Positions 1 to 7,433 of a stretch of 24,924 nucleotides of DNA are shown here, in pieces. Where the stretch lies: positions 1-24,924 of the forward strand of contig JAITJY010000137.1 in NCBI GenBank assembly GCA_031278675.1. The letters are read 5' to 3'. The stretch's first letter is position 1. Each line of letters begins with the position of its first letter. The stretch is from Bifidobacteriaceae bacterium. GTDB lineage: Bacteria > Actinomycetota > Actinomycetes > Actinomycetales > WQXJ01. The translations under genes and the position numbers were made by a program. The notes beneath the pieces are model-generated. The model did no database searches. It saw only the letters and a program-made list of their open reading frames with translations, and was not told where the DNA came from.

Positions 1-1
1 A

Positions 2-715
2 CTCACCCCGGGTGGGCCAACTGCGGTCACGTGGGAGGTGCTGCGCGGCGCCGGGCACCAACTAAGTGATCCAGAGGGGATCATCAGTGCGCGGCGGCTC
101 ACCGCGCAGGACGGACACCTGCGCGGACCGGACCAAGCCGACCAGGTGATTGGTGCGGCGGCGGCCCGGATAGTTGCCCGCAACCCGGGGCCGGCGGCCC
201 TTGACCTGGCGCTGGCAGGAATCGGGTTTGTCCAGGCCGCCGCCGACGATCTAGCATTGACCGCCGCTCTGGACGCGACTCCCGGCCTAGGGCGCGCCAG
301 CGAATCCGAGGACCGGGTGGTGTGGCAAGTCCAAGTCGAGGGCATCGAGATTGATGACCGCGAGGTGGATGCGGCGTCCCGCCTGCACGTGGTCAGCGAC
401 GGTGTCGCCACCGCGCTGGCACCGGGTCCCGGTAGCCGGATTGAACTGGACCTGGCGGCCGGGCCGGCCGGCCGTACCCTGGTCCTGGCCGAACGCAGCG
501 CCAAAGGCTGGCACGCGAGCCTGGACGGCGTAGCTCTCAACTCCATCAGCCAAGACTGGGCGCAAACCTTCGAACTCCCGGCGCAGGGTGGACACCTGGA
601 GGTCTGGTATGAGCGGCCCTGGGTTTTTTGGTCCATCCAAGCGGTGGTCTGGCTGCTCGCCTGCCTGGTCGCCTTGCCCACGCGCCGCTACGCGCGCCCG
701 GGAGCTGAACGCTGA
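2..715 (+). CDS. C-terminal end of a family 2 glycosyltransferase (partial)
   Basis: The frame is open through the left window edge, so this is the 3' end of a longer gene; the internal GTG at 38 is not taken as the start. About 237 residues are visible: an extracytoplasmic beta-rich region containing LVLAERSAKGWHASLDG, then one hydrophobic segment near the end (WSIQAVVWLLACLVALP) and a short basic tail. That arrangement, directly upstream of a DUF5719 gene, is typical of the C-terminus of the large multi-spanning actinobacterial GT2 proteins (about 1000 residues) encoded near whiB and manB. The catalytic GT-A domain lies outside the window, so donor and acceptor cannot be judged. The stop overlaps the next start (TGATG at 713-717), which implies one operon with the DUF5719 gene. 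The identification rests on tail resemblance and context. Confidence 0.75.
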   Translation, partial: LTPGGPTAVTWEVLRGAGHQLSDPEGIISARRLTAQDGHLRGPDQADQVIGAAAARIVARNPGPAALDLALAGIGFVQAAADDLALTAALDATPGLGRASESEDRVVWQVQVEGIEIDDREVDAASRLHVVSDGVATALAPGPGSRIELDLAAGPAGRTLVLAERSAKGWHASLDGVALNSISQDWAQTFELPAQGGHLEVWYERPWVFWSIQAVVWLLACLVALPTRRYARPGAER

Positions 716-2205
716 TGCGGGTATTGCGGCGGCTTTGTTCCATAGCGTTGGCATTGGCGCTGGTCTGGGCCTTTGGTACACTTGTCTGGATAGACCAGGT
801 CCAACCTGCGCCTCAGCGCCAAGTAGCTATGCCTAGCGTGGTGGCCGTACCCCCAGGAGACGCGATCGCTGTCTGCCCAGGCGCCGTCAAACGCCCGACA
901 GCCGGGGAAGGCGATGTCGCCTACGATCCGCAATTCGACCCCGACGCAACGGTCATCGAAGCGCTGCAGCGCGGCATCGTCGAAGGGGGCCAAGGCGGTC
1001 GCTTGGTCCCGCTGGACGGCGGCGCCGCAACCAACTTGGGTGCGCCGTTCGCCCTGACGACCGATGTGGTGGCGGCCGAACCGAAGCGCCTGGAAGCGTA
1101 TTCAACGCAGACGGAGCCGGCGCTCGCGACCGGCGCGGTGTTCCAGCATTTGGCCGATGGCGACCTGCGCGGCGTCGCGGCCACCCCGTGCATCGCCCCG
1201 AGCACGGAGGCGTGGATTGTGGCGGGTTCGACGGAGCCGGGCTCGTCGGCGCGGTTGGTGCTGGTCAACGCCGGTTTGACCAACGTGACGGCCTCTTTGG
1301 AGCTGTGGGATGCGGCCGGGCCGGTCGAGGCGGTGGGCCTGACGGGGCTGGTTATCCCGCCGCTAACCCAGCGGGCCGTGCTGTTGGAGGGCTTTGTGGG
1401 CGATGCCGCGCGGCTGGCTAGTCACGTCACGGCCAGTGGGGGAGAACTGGCGGTGTTCTTGCAGCATTCGCGGCTGGAGGGGCTGGTCCAGGGTGGTACG
1501 GAACTGGCCGTCGCGGGCGAGGCGCCCGCCTATGAGGTTGTGGTGCCGGGGCTCAGTTTGACCGGATCGGATTATGACGCGCCGCGCGCGTCCGCGCTGC
1601 GCGTGCTCAACCCGGGCGCAGCCCCGGCGAATGTGACCGTGGAGTTGTGGGGGCCGGATGGCGTGACCACCCTGCCGGGGTTGGAAGAAGCTGTGGTCGG
1701 GGCCGGTCTGGTGACCGATCTGTCCCTGGCCGGCCTGCCGGCCGGCGTCTATACGGCCGTGTTGACTTCCGACCAGTTGGTTGTGGCCGCCGGCTTGGTG
1801 CTACGCACCGCTGAGCCCGAAGCGCCGGAAGAGTTCGCTTGGGCCGCTTCAGCCCGGGGCGCGGAACGCGCCTTCTTAGCCCTGCCGAGTAGTGATTTGA
1901 CGGCTCAACTTGTGTTGGGGGCCGGCGAGGCGGCGAGCGTCAGCGTGGTTCCGATCGGGATGAATGCCACCGCCGGTGAAGCGGTCATCATTGAGCTTGA
2001 GGGGGGGCAGAGCCGCGCGCTGGATCTGGCGGAGCTTGGTGGCGATGACTCCACCGTGGCCCTCGAATTGACTTGGACCGGTGGGGCCGCCCGGGCGGCG
2101 GCCCTAACTGTGGTGGCGCAGGACCCGGAAGGGCAGATGATCTCTGTGGTGGTGCCCAGCGGCCGCTGGGCGCAGCCGACCGAGCTGCCAGTCTATCCGC
2201 GCTAG
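715..2205 (+). CDS. DUF5719 family secreted/anchored protein
   Basis: A 496-residue protein. It has a short basic N-terminus, one hydrophobic stretch (about residues 9-27, SIALALALVWAFGTLVWI) that acts as signal peptide or anchor, and then a long acidic extracytoplasmic region of repeated beta-sandwich-like segments (for example LVLVNAGLTNVTASLELWD and ALRVLNPGAAPANVTVELWG). This build and the position directly after the GT2 gene match the actinobacterial DUF5719 family, whose function is unknown; a role in envelope glycan assembly is inferred from context only. The ATG at 715 overlaps the upstream TGA by one base, favouring translational coupling. The C-terminal codons and the stop are part of an imperfect direct repeat that recurs about 60 bp downstream. 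Confidence 0.78.
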   Translation: MRVLRRLCSIALALALVWAFGTLVWIDQVQPAPQRQVAMPSVVAVPPGDAIAVCPGAVKRPTAGEGDVAYDPQFDPDATVIEALQRGIVEGGQGGRLVPLDGGAATNLGAPFALTTDVVAAEPKRLEAYSTQTEPALATGAVFQHLADGDLRGVAATPCIAPSTEAWIVAGSTEPGSSARLVLVNAGLTNVTASLELWDAAGPVEAVGLTGLVIPPLTQRAVLLEGFVGDAARLASHVTASGGELAVFLQHSRLEGLVQGGTELAVAGEAPAYEVVVPGLSLTGSDYDAPRASALRVLNPGAAPANVTVELWGPDGVTTLPGLEEAVVGAGLVTDLSLAGLPAGVYTAVLTSDQLVVAAGLVLRTAEPEAPEEFAWAASARGAERAFLALPSSDLTAQLVLGAGEAASVSVVPIGMNATAGEAVIIELEGGQSRALDLAELGGDDSTVALELTWTGGAARAAALTVVAQDPEGQMISVVVPSGRWAQPTELPVYPR

Positions 2206-2279
2206 CCGGTCCACCTGGGCATAGGCGATCCCAGCCAGGTCCGCCGCCGGTCTACCCGCGATAGCCGGGGTCCACCTCA
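2186..2279 (+). repeat. Imperfect direct repeat at the DUF5719 stop codon
   Basis: The segment at about 2186-2217 (last codons VYPR plus stop of DUF5719 and the following GCCGG TCCACCT) recurs at about 2246-2277 with a few substitutions and a two-base insertion. The second copy again reads VYPR-stop in the plus direction, and also forms the 3' end of the convergent gene on the minus strand (its DPGYRG tail). The offset is about 60 bp. Confidence 0.55.
2213..2240. terminator. Possible bidirectional terminator between convergent genes
   Basis: In the 46-bp gap between the convergent DUF5719 and Rv3259-like genes, CTGGG (2215-2219) pairs with CCCAG (2230-2234) across a 10-nt loop. Flanking ACC/GGT bases could extend it after a bulge. 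There is no T-tract and the stem is short, so this is only suggestive. Confidence 0.25.
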
Positions 2280-2743
2280 TGCGGGGGAAGGCGCCACAGG
2301 TGCGCCAACTGCTCTACGACGACATCGAGCACCAACTGCCCTATCTCCGGCGGGCTGGCGGCACAGGACTCGATGGGGCGCCGGTAGAGGATCAAGCGGT
2401 CTGGGAGGCCACCGGTGGCTGGAAAGGACCGGCCGAGCGGCTGGCCTCGCTCCCAGGTGGGGCCGTCCGAGGGCGGCACATCTTCGACGGCTACCTCAAG
2501 GCGCGCGAGGCGCCGCTCCCAACGGGGTTCGAGGCTGCGCAGGGAAGCCCGGACGTATTCGTCGAAAATCTGGGCGCGGGTCAGCGCGCCGGGCAGCGCT
2601 GGGGGGAGCAACGGTCCGCGCAAACCCCGTCCGCGCCGGTCACGGCGCCGCCCTTGGGCTCGGGTGGGCAGGCGGCGCGGCGCGAACTGGCGGTGCGCCG
2701 GTGGCGTAAGCGCCTGCCCGGGGCGCTCCTGGCTGCGTGGCAC
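2252..2743 (-). CDS. Rv3259-like 'metallopeptidase family' protein lacking HExxH
   Basis: A 163-residue protein read leftward. The conserved part starts near RRRDRRGRGLRGPLLPP, continues through an amphipathic region (FDEYVRASLRSLEPRWERRL, then LEVAVEDVPP) and ends with RLILYRRPIE and VLDVVVEQLAHLWRLPPHEVDP. I recognise this as the actinobacterial protein found divergent from DUF3499 and near manB (Mycobacterium Rv3259), usually auto-annotated as a zincin-like metallopeptidase. The zinc motif HExxH of the related DUF1025 family is absent: the equivalent stretch reads VVEQLAH. Peptidase activity is therefore doubtful. The start at GTG 2743 is the outermost one; the first roughly 35 residues are low-complexity and basic, so translation may begin further in. 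Convergent with DUF5719, divergent from DUF3499. Confidence 0.72.
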   Translation of the reverse strand: MPRSQERPGQALTPPAHRQFAPRRLPTRAQGRRRDRRGRGLRGPLLPPALPGALTRAQIFDEYVRASLRSLEPRWERRLARLEVAVEDVPPSDGPTWERGQPLGRSFPATGGLPDRLILYRRPIESCAASPPEIGQLVLDVVVEQLAHLWRLPPHEVDPGYRG

Positions 2744-2796
2744 AGGTTAACGGTACCTGCTCGGCGTGGCTCCGCCGGTCTTCCGCCGCCCCAAGC

Positions 2797-2802
2797 TAGC
2801 CT
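2797..2802 (+). promoter_or_regulatory. Putative -10 box (leaderless) for DUF3499-manB
   Basis: TAGCCT fits the actinobacterial -10 consensus TANNNT and ends 6 nt before the GTG start codon at 2809. Transcription would then begin at or next to the start codon. No Shine-Dalgarno sequence precedes this GTG, consistent with leaderless initiation. No clear -35 box. The cas operon and moxR show the same geometry. Confidence 0.4.
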
Positions 2803-2808
2803 ACATTT

Positions 2809-3165
2809 GTGCTAAGTCAACCGCGGCGCTGTGAACATGTCGCCTGCCCTGATCCCCCTGTCGCGACGCTGACCTTCACTTATCAAGATGCGACTGCGGT
2901 GCTCGGGCCATTGGCGACCGAGAAGGACCCGAATGGTTACGACCTGTGTGCGAGGCACGCCGAACGCGTGGTGGCGCCCCGCGGCTGGGAAGTGGTGCGG
3001 CTCGCTCCGGAGATGGTGCCCGTGGGGCACAGCGACGATGAGATCATGGCCCTGGCTGATTCCGTCCGCGAGTCGGCCCGGCCTGTCGCGCGCGCCGAAT
3101 ACCCCCGTGTCCTGGAACTGATTGCGCCGCGGCGCGGCCATCTGCGGGTGGTGCCAAACATCTGA
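2809..3165 (+). CDS. DUF3499 family protein
   Basis: A 118-residue soluble protein. CEHVAC at residues 8-13 and the later DLCARHAERVVAPRGWEVV give a C-x4-C ... C-x2-H arrangement likely to bind zinc. The core VATLTFTYQDATAVLGPLAT is typical of DUF3499 (Mycobacterium Rv3258c), a small actinobacterial family of unknown function always found beside manB. The GTG at 2809 is used because it brings the cysteine region to the N-terminus and lies 6 nt after a -10-like box. The reading frame continues open past its TGA into the manB frame, so a single stop codon separates the two proteins in the same frame. Confidence 0.85.
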   Translation: MLSQPRRCEHVACPDPPVATLTFTYQDATAVLGPLATEKDPNGYDLCARHAERVVAPRGWEVVRLAPEMVPVGHSDDEIMALADSVRESARPVARAEYPRVLELIAPRRGHLRVVPNI

Positions 3166-3222
3166 GGGGCTGGCGAGGGCGGACCGGAGCGCCGGGGCGG
3201 CGCCAACCGGGCGGGTCCGGCG

Positions 3223-3420
3223 GACCCGATGCGACCGCCGGACCCGATGCAGCCGGCAGACCCGATGCAGCCGGCAGACCCGATGCGGCCGGCAGACCCG
3301 ATGCAGCCGGCAGACCCGATGCGACCGGCAGACCCGATGCAGCCGACGGACCCGATGCGACCGGCGGACCCGCTGCAGCCGCCGGACCCGATGCGGCCGA
3401 CGGACCGGGTGCCCGCGTGG
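3223..3420 (+). repeat. 18-bp tandem repeat (about 10.5 copies) upstream of manB
   Basis: Ten consecutive 18-bp units run from 3223 to 3402, followed by a degenerate eleventh. The unit begins GACCCGATGC and varies at the next two bases (AG, GA or GG) and at its last three (GCA, GCG, ACG, CCG). In the manB frame it reads Asp-Pro-Met-(Gln/Arg)-Pro-(Ala/Thr/Pro). All six frames stay open because 18 is a multiple of three, so openness alone does not prove coding. Every unit but one carries an in-frame ATG. Confidence 0.92.
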
Positions 3421-3450
3421 GCGTGGGCCGCATTGCCGGGCAGGCATCAT

Positions 3451-5364
3451 ATGCTTGAACCGATGCGATCACTAGAGCCCATACTGAAAAGCAATGACCT
3501 GCGCGGCGCCGTACCCGGACAATGGGGTCCGGAGGAGGCGCAAGCTCTCGGATGGGCGGTGGCTCAGGCGTTTCGCGATGCGAAAGCACTGGCCGTGGGG
3601 CATGACATGCGTGTCAGCGGCCCGGCGCTGGCTGAAGCACTGACTGCGGGCGCGCTTCAAGCCGGGCTGGATGTGGTTCAACTCGGCCGCATCTCGACGG
3701 ACACCATGTATTACGCGAGCGGCGCGCTGGGGCTGCCGGGTGCCATGCTGACCGCCTCACACAATCCCGCCGGAGACAATGGCCTCAAGCTCATGCGTCC
3801 CGGCGCGAAGCCGGTCAGCCGGGAGACCGGCCTGCGCGAGGTAGTGCGCGCCGCCGAACGCTACGGGAACGGGGAAGGGCGGGGGACGGCATCGGGCGAG
3901 GGAACTGCCGCCAGCGCAAATGCCGGTATGCACGATGCCGCCAGCGCAAGTACCGGGATACACGATGCCGCCGCCAGCGTTGCCGCCGCAGCGCACGATG
4001 CCGCCTCGAGCGCGGACGACGCTGCGCACGGTGCTGGCGTGAGCGTTGGTGCTGCCGCAGCGCACGATGCCGCCTCGAGCGCGGGTGCCGCAGACGGCGC
4101 CGCCGCCAGCGTTGGTGCTGCCGCAGACGGTGCCGCCTGGTGCGCGGACGACGCTGCGGACGGTGCTGGCGCTAGCGTTGGTGCTGCCGCAGACGGTGCC
4201 GCCCAACGCACCGGGGTCGGGGTCTTCGATGCGGCCGGGGGAGCGGGCGCTGCCGCTAACGCTGCCGCTAACGGTGCCGTTGGGGGTGCCGCGAGCGTTG
4301 GTGCGGGCGGGGTGGTCGGGTCGGCAGCGGCCGGGGCGCGGGCGGAGCGCCGCAGGACTGGGGCTGTCTCGGGGATGGACGTGCTCCCAGACTTTGCGCG
4401 GTTCTTGCGGCGGGCGGTGGACCTGACGGGCATCCGCCCGCTGCGGGTCGCGATCGACGCGGGCAACGGGATGGGCGGGGTGGTCGCGGACGCCGCGCTG
4501 GGGGACGGCGTGGGGCTGGGCGAACTCCCCGTCGAGTTAGTGCGTTTGTACTTCGAGCCGGACGGGACGTTCCCGAATCATCCGGCCAACCCGCTGGAGC
4601 CGGCTAATCTGGCGGACTTGCAGCGGGCTGTCGTGGAGTCGCGGGCGGACTTGGGCGTCGCGTTCGACGGCGACGCGGACCGGTGCTTCGTGGTGGACGA
4701 GCGGGGTGAGCCGGTGGCGGCATCGGTCATCGGGGTGCTGATCGCACTGCGGGAGGTGGAACGCGAGCGCGCTGCGGGACGCGACCCCGTGGTGGTGCGC
4801 AACGCGATCACGTCGCAGGTGCTGCCGGAATTGTTGGAGGCAGCGGGCGCCCGGACGGTGCGCACGCGCGTGGGTCACGGGATCATCAAACCGGCGATGG
4901 CGGAGCTGGATGCCGTATTCGGCGCCGAACATTCCGGCCATTTCTATTTCCGCGATTTCTTTTATGCGGATTCGGGGATTCTGACGGCCATGCACGTATT
5001 GGCGGCGTTGGGTTCGCAGGGCCTGCCGCTGAGCGAATTGGCGGAGATTTATACACCTTATGCGGCGTCTGGCGAATTGAATTTCCGGGTGGCGGACCCG
5101 GTGGCATCCATCCAAAAAGTGCAGTTGGCTTACGCGGACGATGCCGCCCAGGGTACCGTTATGCTCGACTCGTTGGATGGGCTGACCGTGAATCATTGGT
5201 CGAATCCGCCGCGGTGGTGGGCTAATGTGCGTCCGTCTAATACTGAGGCGTTGTTACGGCTCAACGTCGAGGCCGAAGACCGCGACGTTATGATTAAAGT
5301 GCGGGACGGGATAGCCGGCTTGGTCGGTGAGGCGTTGTCCGGCGAAGGCCCCGGAATCCGGTGA
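3451..5364 (+). CDS. manB: Phosphomannomutase/phosphoglucomutase ManB with large low-complexity insertion
   Basis: An alpha-D-phosphohexomutase converting mannose-6-P to mannose-1-P for GDP-mannose supply. Numbering from ATG 3451 (637 residues): the N-terminal domain opens with SNDLRGAVPG; the phosphoserine loop TASHNP has its serine at residue 103; the metal loop DGDADR is at 406-411; the sugar-specificity loop reads GAEHSGHFYFRDF; and the phosphate-binding loop RPSNTE is at 594-599. All catalytic elements are intact. Relatives have about 450 residues. The excess is an insertion at about residues 140-308 between domains I and II, almost entirely Ala, Gly, Asp, Ser and Val, built partly from 66-bp repeats. 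The start is uncertain: the frame is open upstream through the 18-bp repeats (ATG at 3229 and in nearly every unit). I chose 3451 because family similarity begins just after it; the upstream sequence has only a weak GGCAGG. Confidence 0.88.
   Translation: MLEPMRSLEPILKSNDLRGAVPGQWGPEEAQALGWAVAQAFRDAKALAVGHDMRVSGPALAEALTAGALQAGLDVVQLGRISTDTMYYASGALGLPGAMLTASHNPAGDNGLKLMRPGAKPVSRETGLREVVRAAERYGNGEGRGTASGEGTAASANAGMHDAASASTGIHDAAASVAAAAHDAASSADDAAHGAGVSVGAAAAHDAASSAGAADGAAASVGAAADGAAWCADDAADGAGASVGAAADGAAQRTGVGVFDAAGGAGAAANAAANGAVGGAASVGAGGVVGSAAAGARAERRRTGAVSGMDVLPDFARFLRRAVDLTGIRPLRVAIDAGNGMGGVVADAALGDGVGLGELPVELVRLYFEPDGTFPNHPANPLEPANLADLQRAVVESRADLGVAFDGDADRCFVVDERGEPVAASVIGVLIALREVERERAAGRDPVVVRNAITSQVLPELLEAAGARTVRTRVGHGIIKPAMAELDAVFGAEHSGHFYFRDFFYADSGILTAMHVLAALGSQGLPLSELAEIYTPYAASGELNFRVADPVASIQKVQLAYADDAAQGTVMLDSLDGLTVNHWSNPPRWWANVRPSNTEALLRLNVEAEDRDVMIKVRDGIAGLVGEALSGEGPGIR
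3907..3966 (+). repeat. 30-bp direct repeat (2 copies) inside manB
   Basis: Two adjacent 30-bp units (3907-3936, 3937-3966), both starting GCCGCCAGCGCAA and ending CACGAT. They encode ten-residue blocks of the Ala-rich insertion. They sit just ahead of the 66-bp repeats and share the CACGATGCCGCC element with them. Confidence 0.8.
3976..4239 (+). repeat. 66-bp tandem repeat (about 4 copies) inside manB
   Basis: Units begin with AGCGTT at 3976, 4042, 4108 and 4174: an exact 66-bp period, or 22 codons. Shared internal blocks include GGTGCTGCCGCAG, ACGATGCCGCC and GCGGACGACGCTGCG. The last copy degenerates after about 4200. The period preserves the reading frame, so copy-number changes would lengthen or shorten the ManB linker without breaking the enzyme. 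Confidence 0.88.
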
Positions 5365-5379
5365 ATAGAGGAGCAAATT

Positions 5380-5583
5380 ATGGAACAGTGGGTGCGGGAC
5401 GCATTGCGTTGTCCGAGTTGTAAGGGAGTTTTGGCGGATGGGCTCGGACGCTTGGTTTGCGCCCGGTGCGGGCTGGCCTATCCGTTCCGCGATGGCATCC
5501 CCGCGTTGCTAGCGGGCCGCGCTGAGCCGTGGAGCGGTGGCGTTCCGGGCGGGTGTGGCGTGCTGAGTGGGGGAGCACCGTGA
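5380..5583 (+). CDS. Trm112-like zinc-ribbon protein
   Basis: A 67-residue protein. CPSCKG at residues 11-16 and CARCGLAYP later form a four-cysteine zinc ribbon, followed by FRDGIPALL, the Trm112/UPF0434 signature. In other organisms Trm112 proteins activate methyltransferases; the partner here is unknown. In actinobacteria this small gene regularly follows manB. ATG 5380 has a strong Shine-Dalgarno sequence (AGAGGAG, 5367-5373, 6 nt spacing). The last 20 or so residues are Gly-rich and extend beyond the usual length (about 55-60). The stop overlaps a GTG (GTGA at 5580-5583). The SIS-domain isomerase and manA genes often found next in relatives are missing. Confidence 0.85.
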   Translation: MEQWVRDALRCPSCKGVLADGLGRLVCARCGLAYPFRDGIPALLAGRAEPWSGGVPGGCGVLSGGAP

Positions 5584-5711
5584 GCGGGGGCAACGCGGCG
5601 GGCCGGGTTGCTGCGCTGGCAGGCGGTCTACTGACCGCCGGAGCCGTGCCGGTCGGGGAGAGCGTGCTGAGTGGGGGAGCATCGTGAGCGGGGGCAACGC
5701 GGCGGGCCGGG
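5558..5711 (+). repeat. 50-bp direct repeat, 104-bp offset, at the trm112/ahcY junction
   Basis: The 50-bp sequence at 5558-5607 recurs at 5662-5711 with one mismatch (C/T). It contains the end of the upstream gene (GTGCTGAGTGGGGGAGCA), a GTGA stop-start overlap and the first codons of the next gene. Weaker similarity continues upstream at protein level: the tail [15 protein letters not shown] of the Trm112 protein resembles [14 protein letters not shown] of the micro-ORF. The whole is best explained as a 104-bp tandem duplication of a gene junction. Confidence 0.9.
5580..5687 (+). CDS. 35-codon micro-ORF created by junction duplication
   Basis: GTG 5580 overlaps the Trm112 stop (GTGA) and the ORF ends at TGA 5685-5687, which itself overlaps the ahcY start (GTGA at 5684-5687). 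A GGGGGAG Shine-Dalgarno-like sequence lies 5-6 nt upstream of its GTG. Its N-terminal SGGNAAGR is identical to the N-terminus of the ahcY product, and its C-terminal VLSGGA matches the Trm112 tail. It may keep ribosomes coupled through the junction or may simply be a scar. No independent function can be claimed and the peptide is not known to be made. Confidence 0.4.
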   Translation: MSGGNAAGRVAALAGGLLTAGAVPVGESVLSGGAS

Positions 5712-7303
5712 CACCCGGAGATGCGGCCGGGGCGGTGTACGGCGCGCTGGGTGGTGCAGAGGTGTTGGCGGACGGCATCGACCATGGGCCGGGGCGCTAC
5801 GCGGTGCGCGATCTGTCGCTGGCGGCGGCCGGGCGGCGCCAAATCACCCTCGCGGAGCAGCAGATGCCTGGTCTGATGGCGCTGCGCGCGGAGTTCGGCT
5901 TGGCGCGGCCGCTGGCTGGCGCCCGGATCAGTGGCTCGCTGCACATGACCGTCCAGACTGCGGTGCTGATCGAGACGCTCGTCGCGCTGGGTGCGCAAGT
6001 GCGCTGGGCATCCTGCAACATCTTTTCCACCCAGGACGAGGCTGCCGCCGCTGTGGTCCTTGGCCCCGGTGGTGCGGGCGGGGCTGGTGATGCGGGCGGG
6101 GCTGGTGTGACGGACGGCGCTGGAGCTGCGGCGGGGGCTGGTAGCGCGGTCGGGTCCGGTGCGTCGGCGCGTCCTGCGGGGCCAGCCGTGTTCGCTTGGA
6201 AGGGCGAATCGCTGGAGGCCTACTGGTGGTGCACGTACCAGGCATTGTCCTGGCCCGGCGGCGGTCCAGACCTCGTGGTAGACGATGGCGCCGACGCATC
6301 CTCCCTGCTGCTCACTGGACGTCTGTTCGATCAGATGGGCGTGGACGCGGTGGCTTATAAGGCTCTAGGCGGCTCTGCCGAAGGACGCGTGGTCCAGAGT
6401 CTGCTGCGCGAGGTGGGCGCCGATCCCGGCGCCTGGACCCGTTTGGGGGCACGGCTCAGGGGTGCCAGCGAGGAGACCACGACGGGAGTGCACCGGCTGA
6501 GCAGGGCGGCGGCGGCGGGGGAGCTGTGGTTCCCGGTGATTGACGTGAATGATTCGGTCACCAAGTCCAAGTTCGACAATGTTTACGGCATTCGTCACTC
6601 GCTGCCAGACGGGTTGGACCGGGCGACGGACATTCTGATTGGCGGGAAAGTCGCGGTGGTGGCGGGCTATGGCGATGTGGGCAAAGGTGCGGCGCAGGCG
6701 TTGCGGGGGCAGGGAGCGCGGGTGATCGTCGCTGAAATCGATCCCATTTGCGCGTTGCAGGCGGCCATGGACGGCTATCAAGTGGCGCGGGTAGAAGATC
6801 ACGTCGCAGAAGGTGATTTCTTTATCACCGCGACCGGTAATTGCGCTGTGATAACTGCTGAACATATGGCGGCTATGAAAGATCAGGCGGTGGTCGCGAA
6901 TGTCGGTCACTTCGACAACGAAATCGATATGGTGGGCCTCGCGGCGTATCCCGGTGTGCGGCGTGAGCGCGTGAAGGATCAGGTGGATCAATGGATTTTC
7001 CCGGACGGGCACTGCGTGCTGGTGTTGTCGGAAGGCCGGTTAGCCAATCTGGGAAATGCGACGGGTCATCCGAGCTTTGTCATGTCGTGTTCATTCACTA
7101 ACCAGGTGCTGGCCCAACTGGAATTGTGGCGGAGTGAATATGCGCCGGGGATGCACCGCCTGCCGAAAGAACTCGACGAAAAGGTCGCGCGTCTACACTT
7201 GCCTGCCCTCGGTGCGTCCCTGACCACTCTCAGTCAGGCCCAAGCCGATTATCTAGGGGTCCCAATCGGTGGCCCGTATAAACCGGAACATTACCGGTAC
7301 TGA
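5684..7303 (+). CDS. ahcY: S-adenosyl-L-homocysteine hydrolase (adenosylhomocysteinase)
   Basis: Cytosolic NAD-dependent enzyme splitting S-adenosylhomocysteine into adenosine and homocysteine. It has 539 residues from GTG 5684, which follows GGGGGAG. Visible signatures: [16 protein letters not shown] and [18 protein letters not shown] (substrate domain), [12 protein letters not shown] (relatives usually DDGGD), [11 protein letters not shown] (catalytic Lys/Asp), the Rossmann stretch [23 protein letters not shown], and the C-terminal KPEHYRY that reaches the NAD site of the neighbouring subunit. The roughly 40-residue insertion usual in actinobacterial enzymes is present ([19 protein letters not shown]). 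Unusual is a second insertion at about residues 126-165, a Gly/Ala/Ser-rich stretch between [10 protein letters not shown] and [15 protein letters not shown] where relatives have a few residues. The N-terminal 20 residues are also low-complexity. Catalytic residues look intact. Confidence 0.93.
   Translation: MSGGNAAGRAPGDAAGAVYGALGGAEVLADGIDHGPGRYAVRDLSLAAAGRRQITLAEQQMPGLMALRAEFGLARPLAGARISGSLHMTVQTAVLIETLVALGAQVRWASCNIFSTQDEAAAAVVLGPGGAGGAGDAGGAGVTDGAGAAAGAGSAVGSGASARPAGPAVFAWKGESLEAYWWCTYQALSWPGGGPDLVVDDGADASSLLLTGRLFDQMGVDAVAYKALGGSAEGRVVQSLLREVGADPGAWTRLGARLRGASEETTTGVHRLSRAAAAGELWFPVIDVNDSVTKSKFDNVYGIRHSLPDGLDRATDILIGGKVAVVAGYGDVGKGAAQALRGQGARVIVAEIDPICALQAAMDGYQVARVEDHVAEGDFFITATGNCAVITAEHMAAMKDQAVVANVGHFDNEIDMVGLAAYPGVRRERVKDQVDQWIFPDGHCVLVLSEGRLANLGNATGHPSFVMSCSFTNQVLAQLELWRSEYAPGMHRLPKELDEKVARLHLPALGASLTTLSQAQADYLGVPIGGPYKPEHYRY
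6067..6115 (+). repeat. 18-bp direct repeat in the ahcY insertion
   Basis: GCGGGCGGGGCTGGTG occurs twice in succession with an 18-bp period (starting about 6077 and 6095), within the DNA encoding the Gly/Ala-rich insertion. Other GGTGCG/GGGGCTGG fragments surround it. The period is a multiple of three, so the frame is kept. Confidence 0.6.
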
Positions 7304-7433
7304 CGGCGGTCCTGGCCGGCCTGATCGGTGCGGTTGGAATCAGCGTTGATGGGTGGGGTATAGGACGGGTTGGCCGGTGCGGTAGAACCGTAGCGGGCGC
7401 GGCGGCTCAGTGGCGGTTGGGTGCTGGCTGCGT

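Noticed and set aside
3757..4466. Long antisense and shifted ORFs over the manB insertion (Ala/Pro- or Gly/Thr-rich)
   Set aside because: Frame-preserving 66-bp repeats and high GC keep all frames open; only the sense frame joins the conserved ManB domains.
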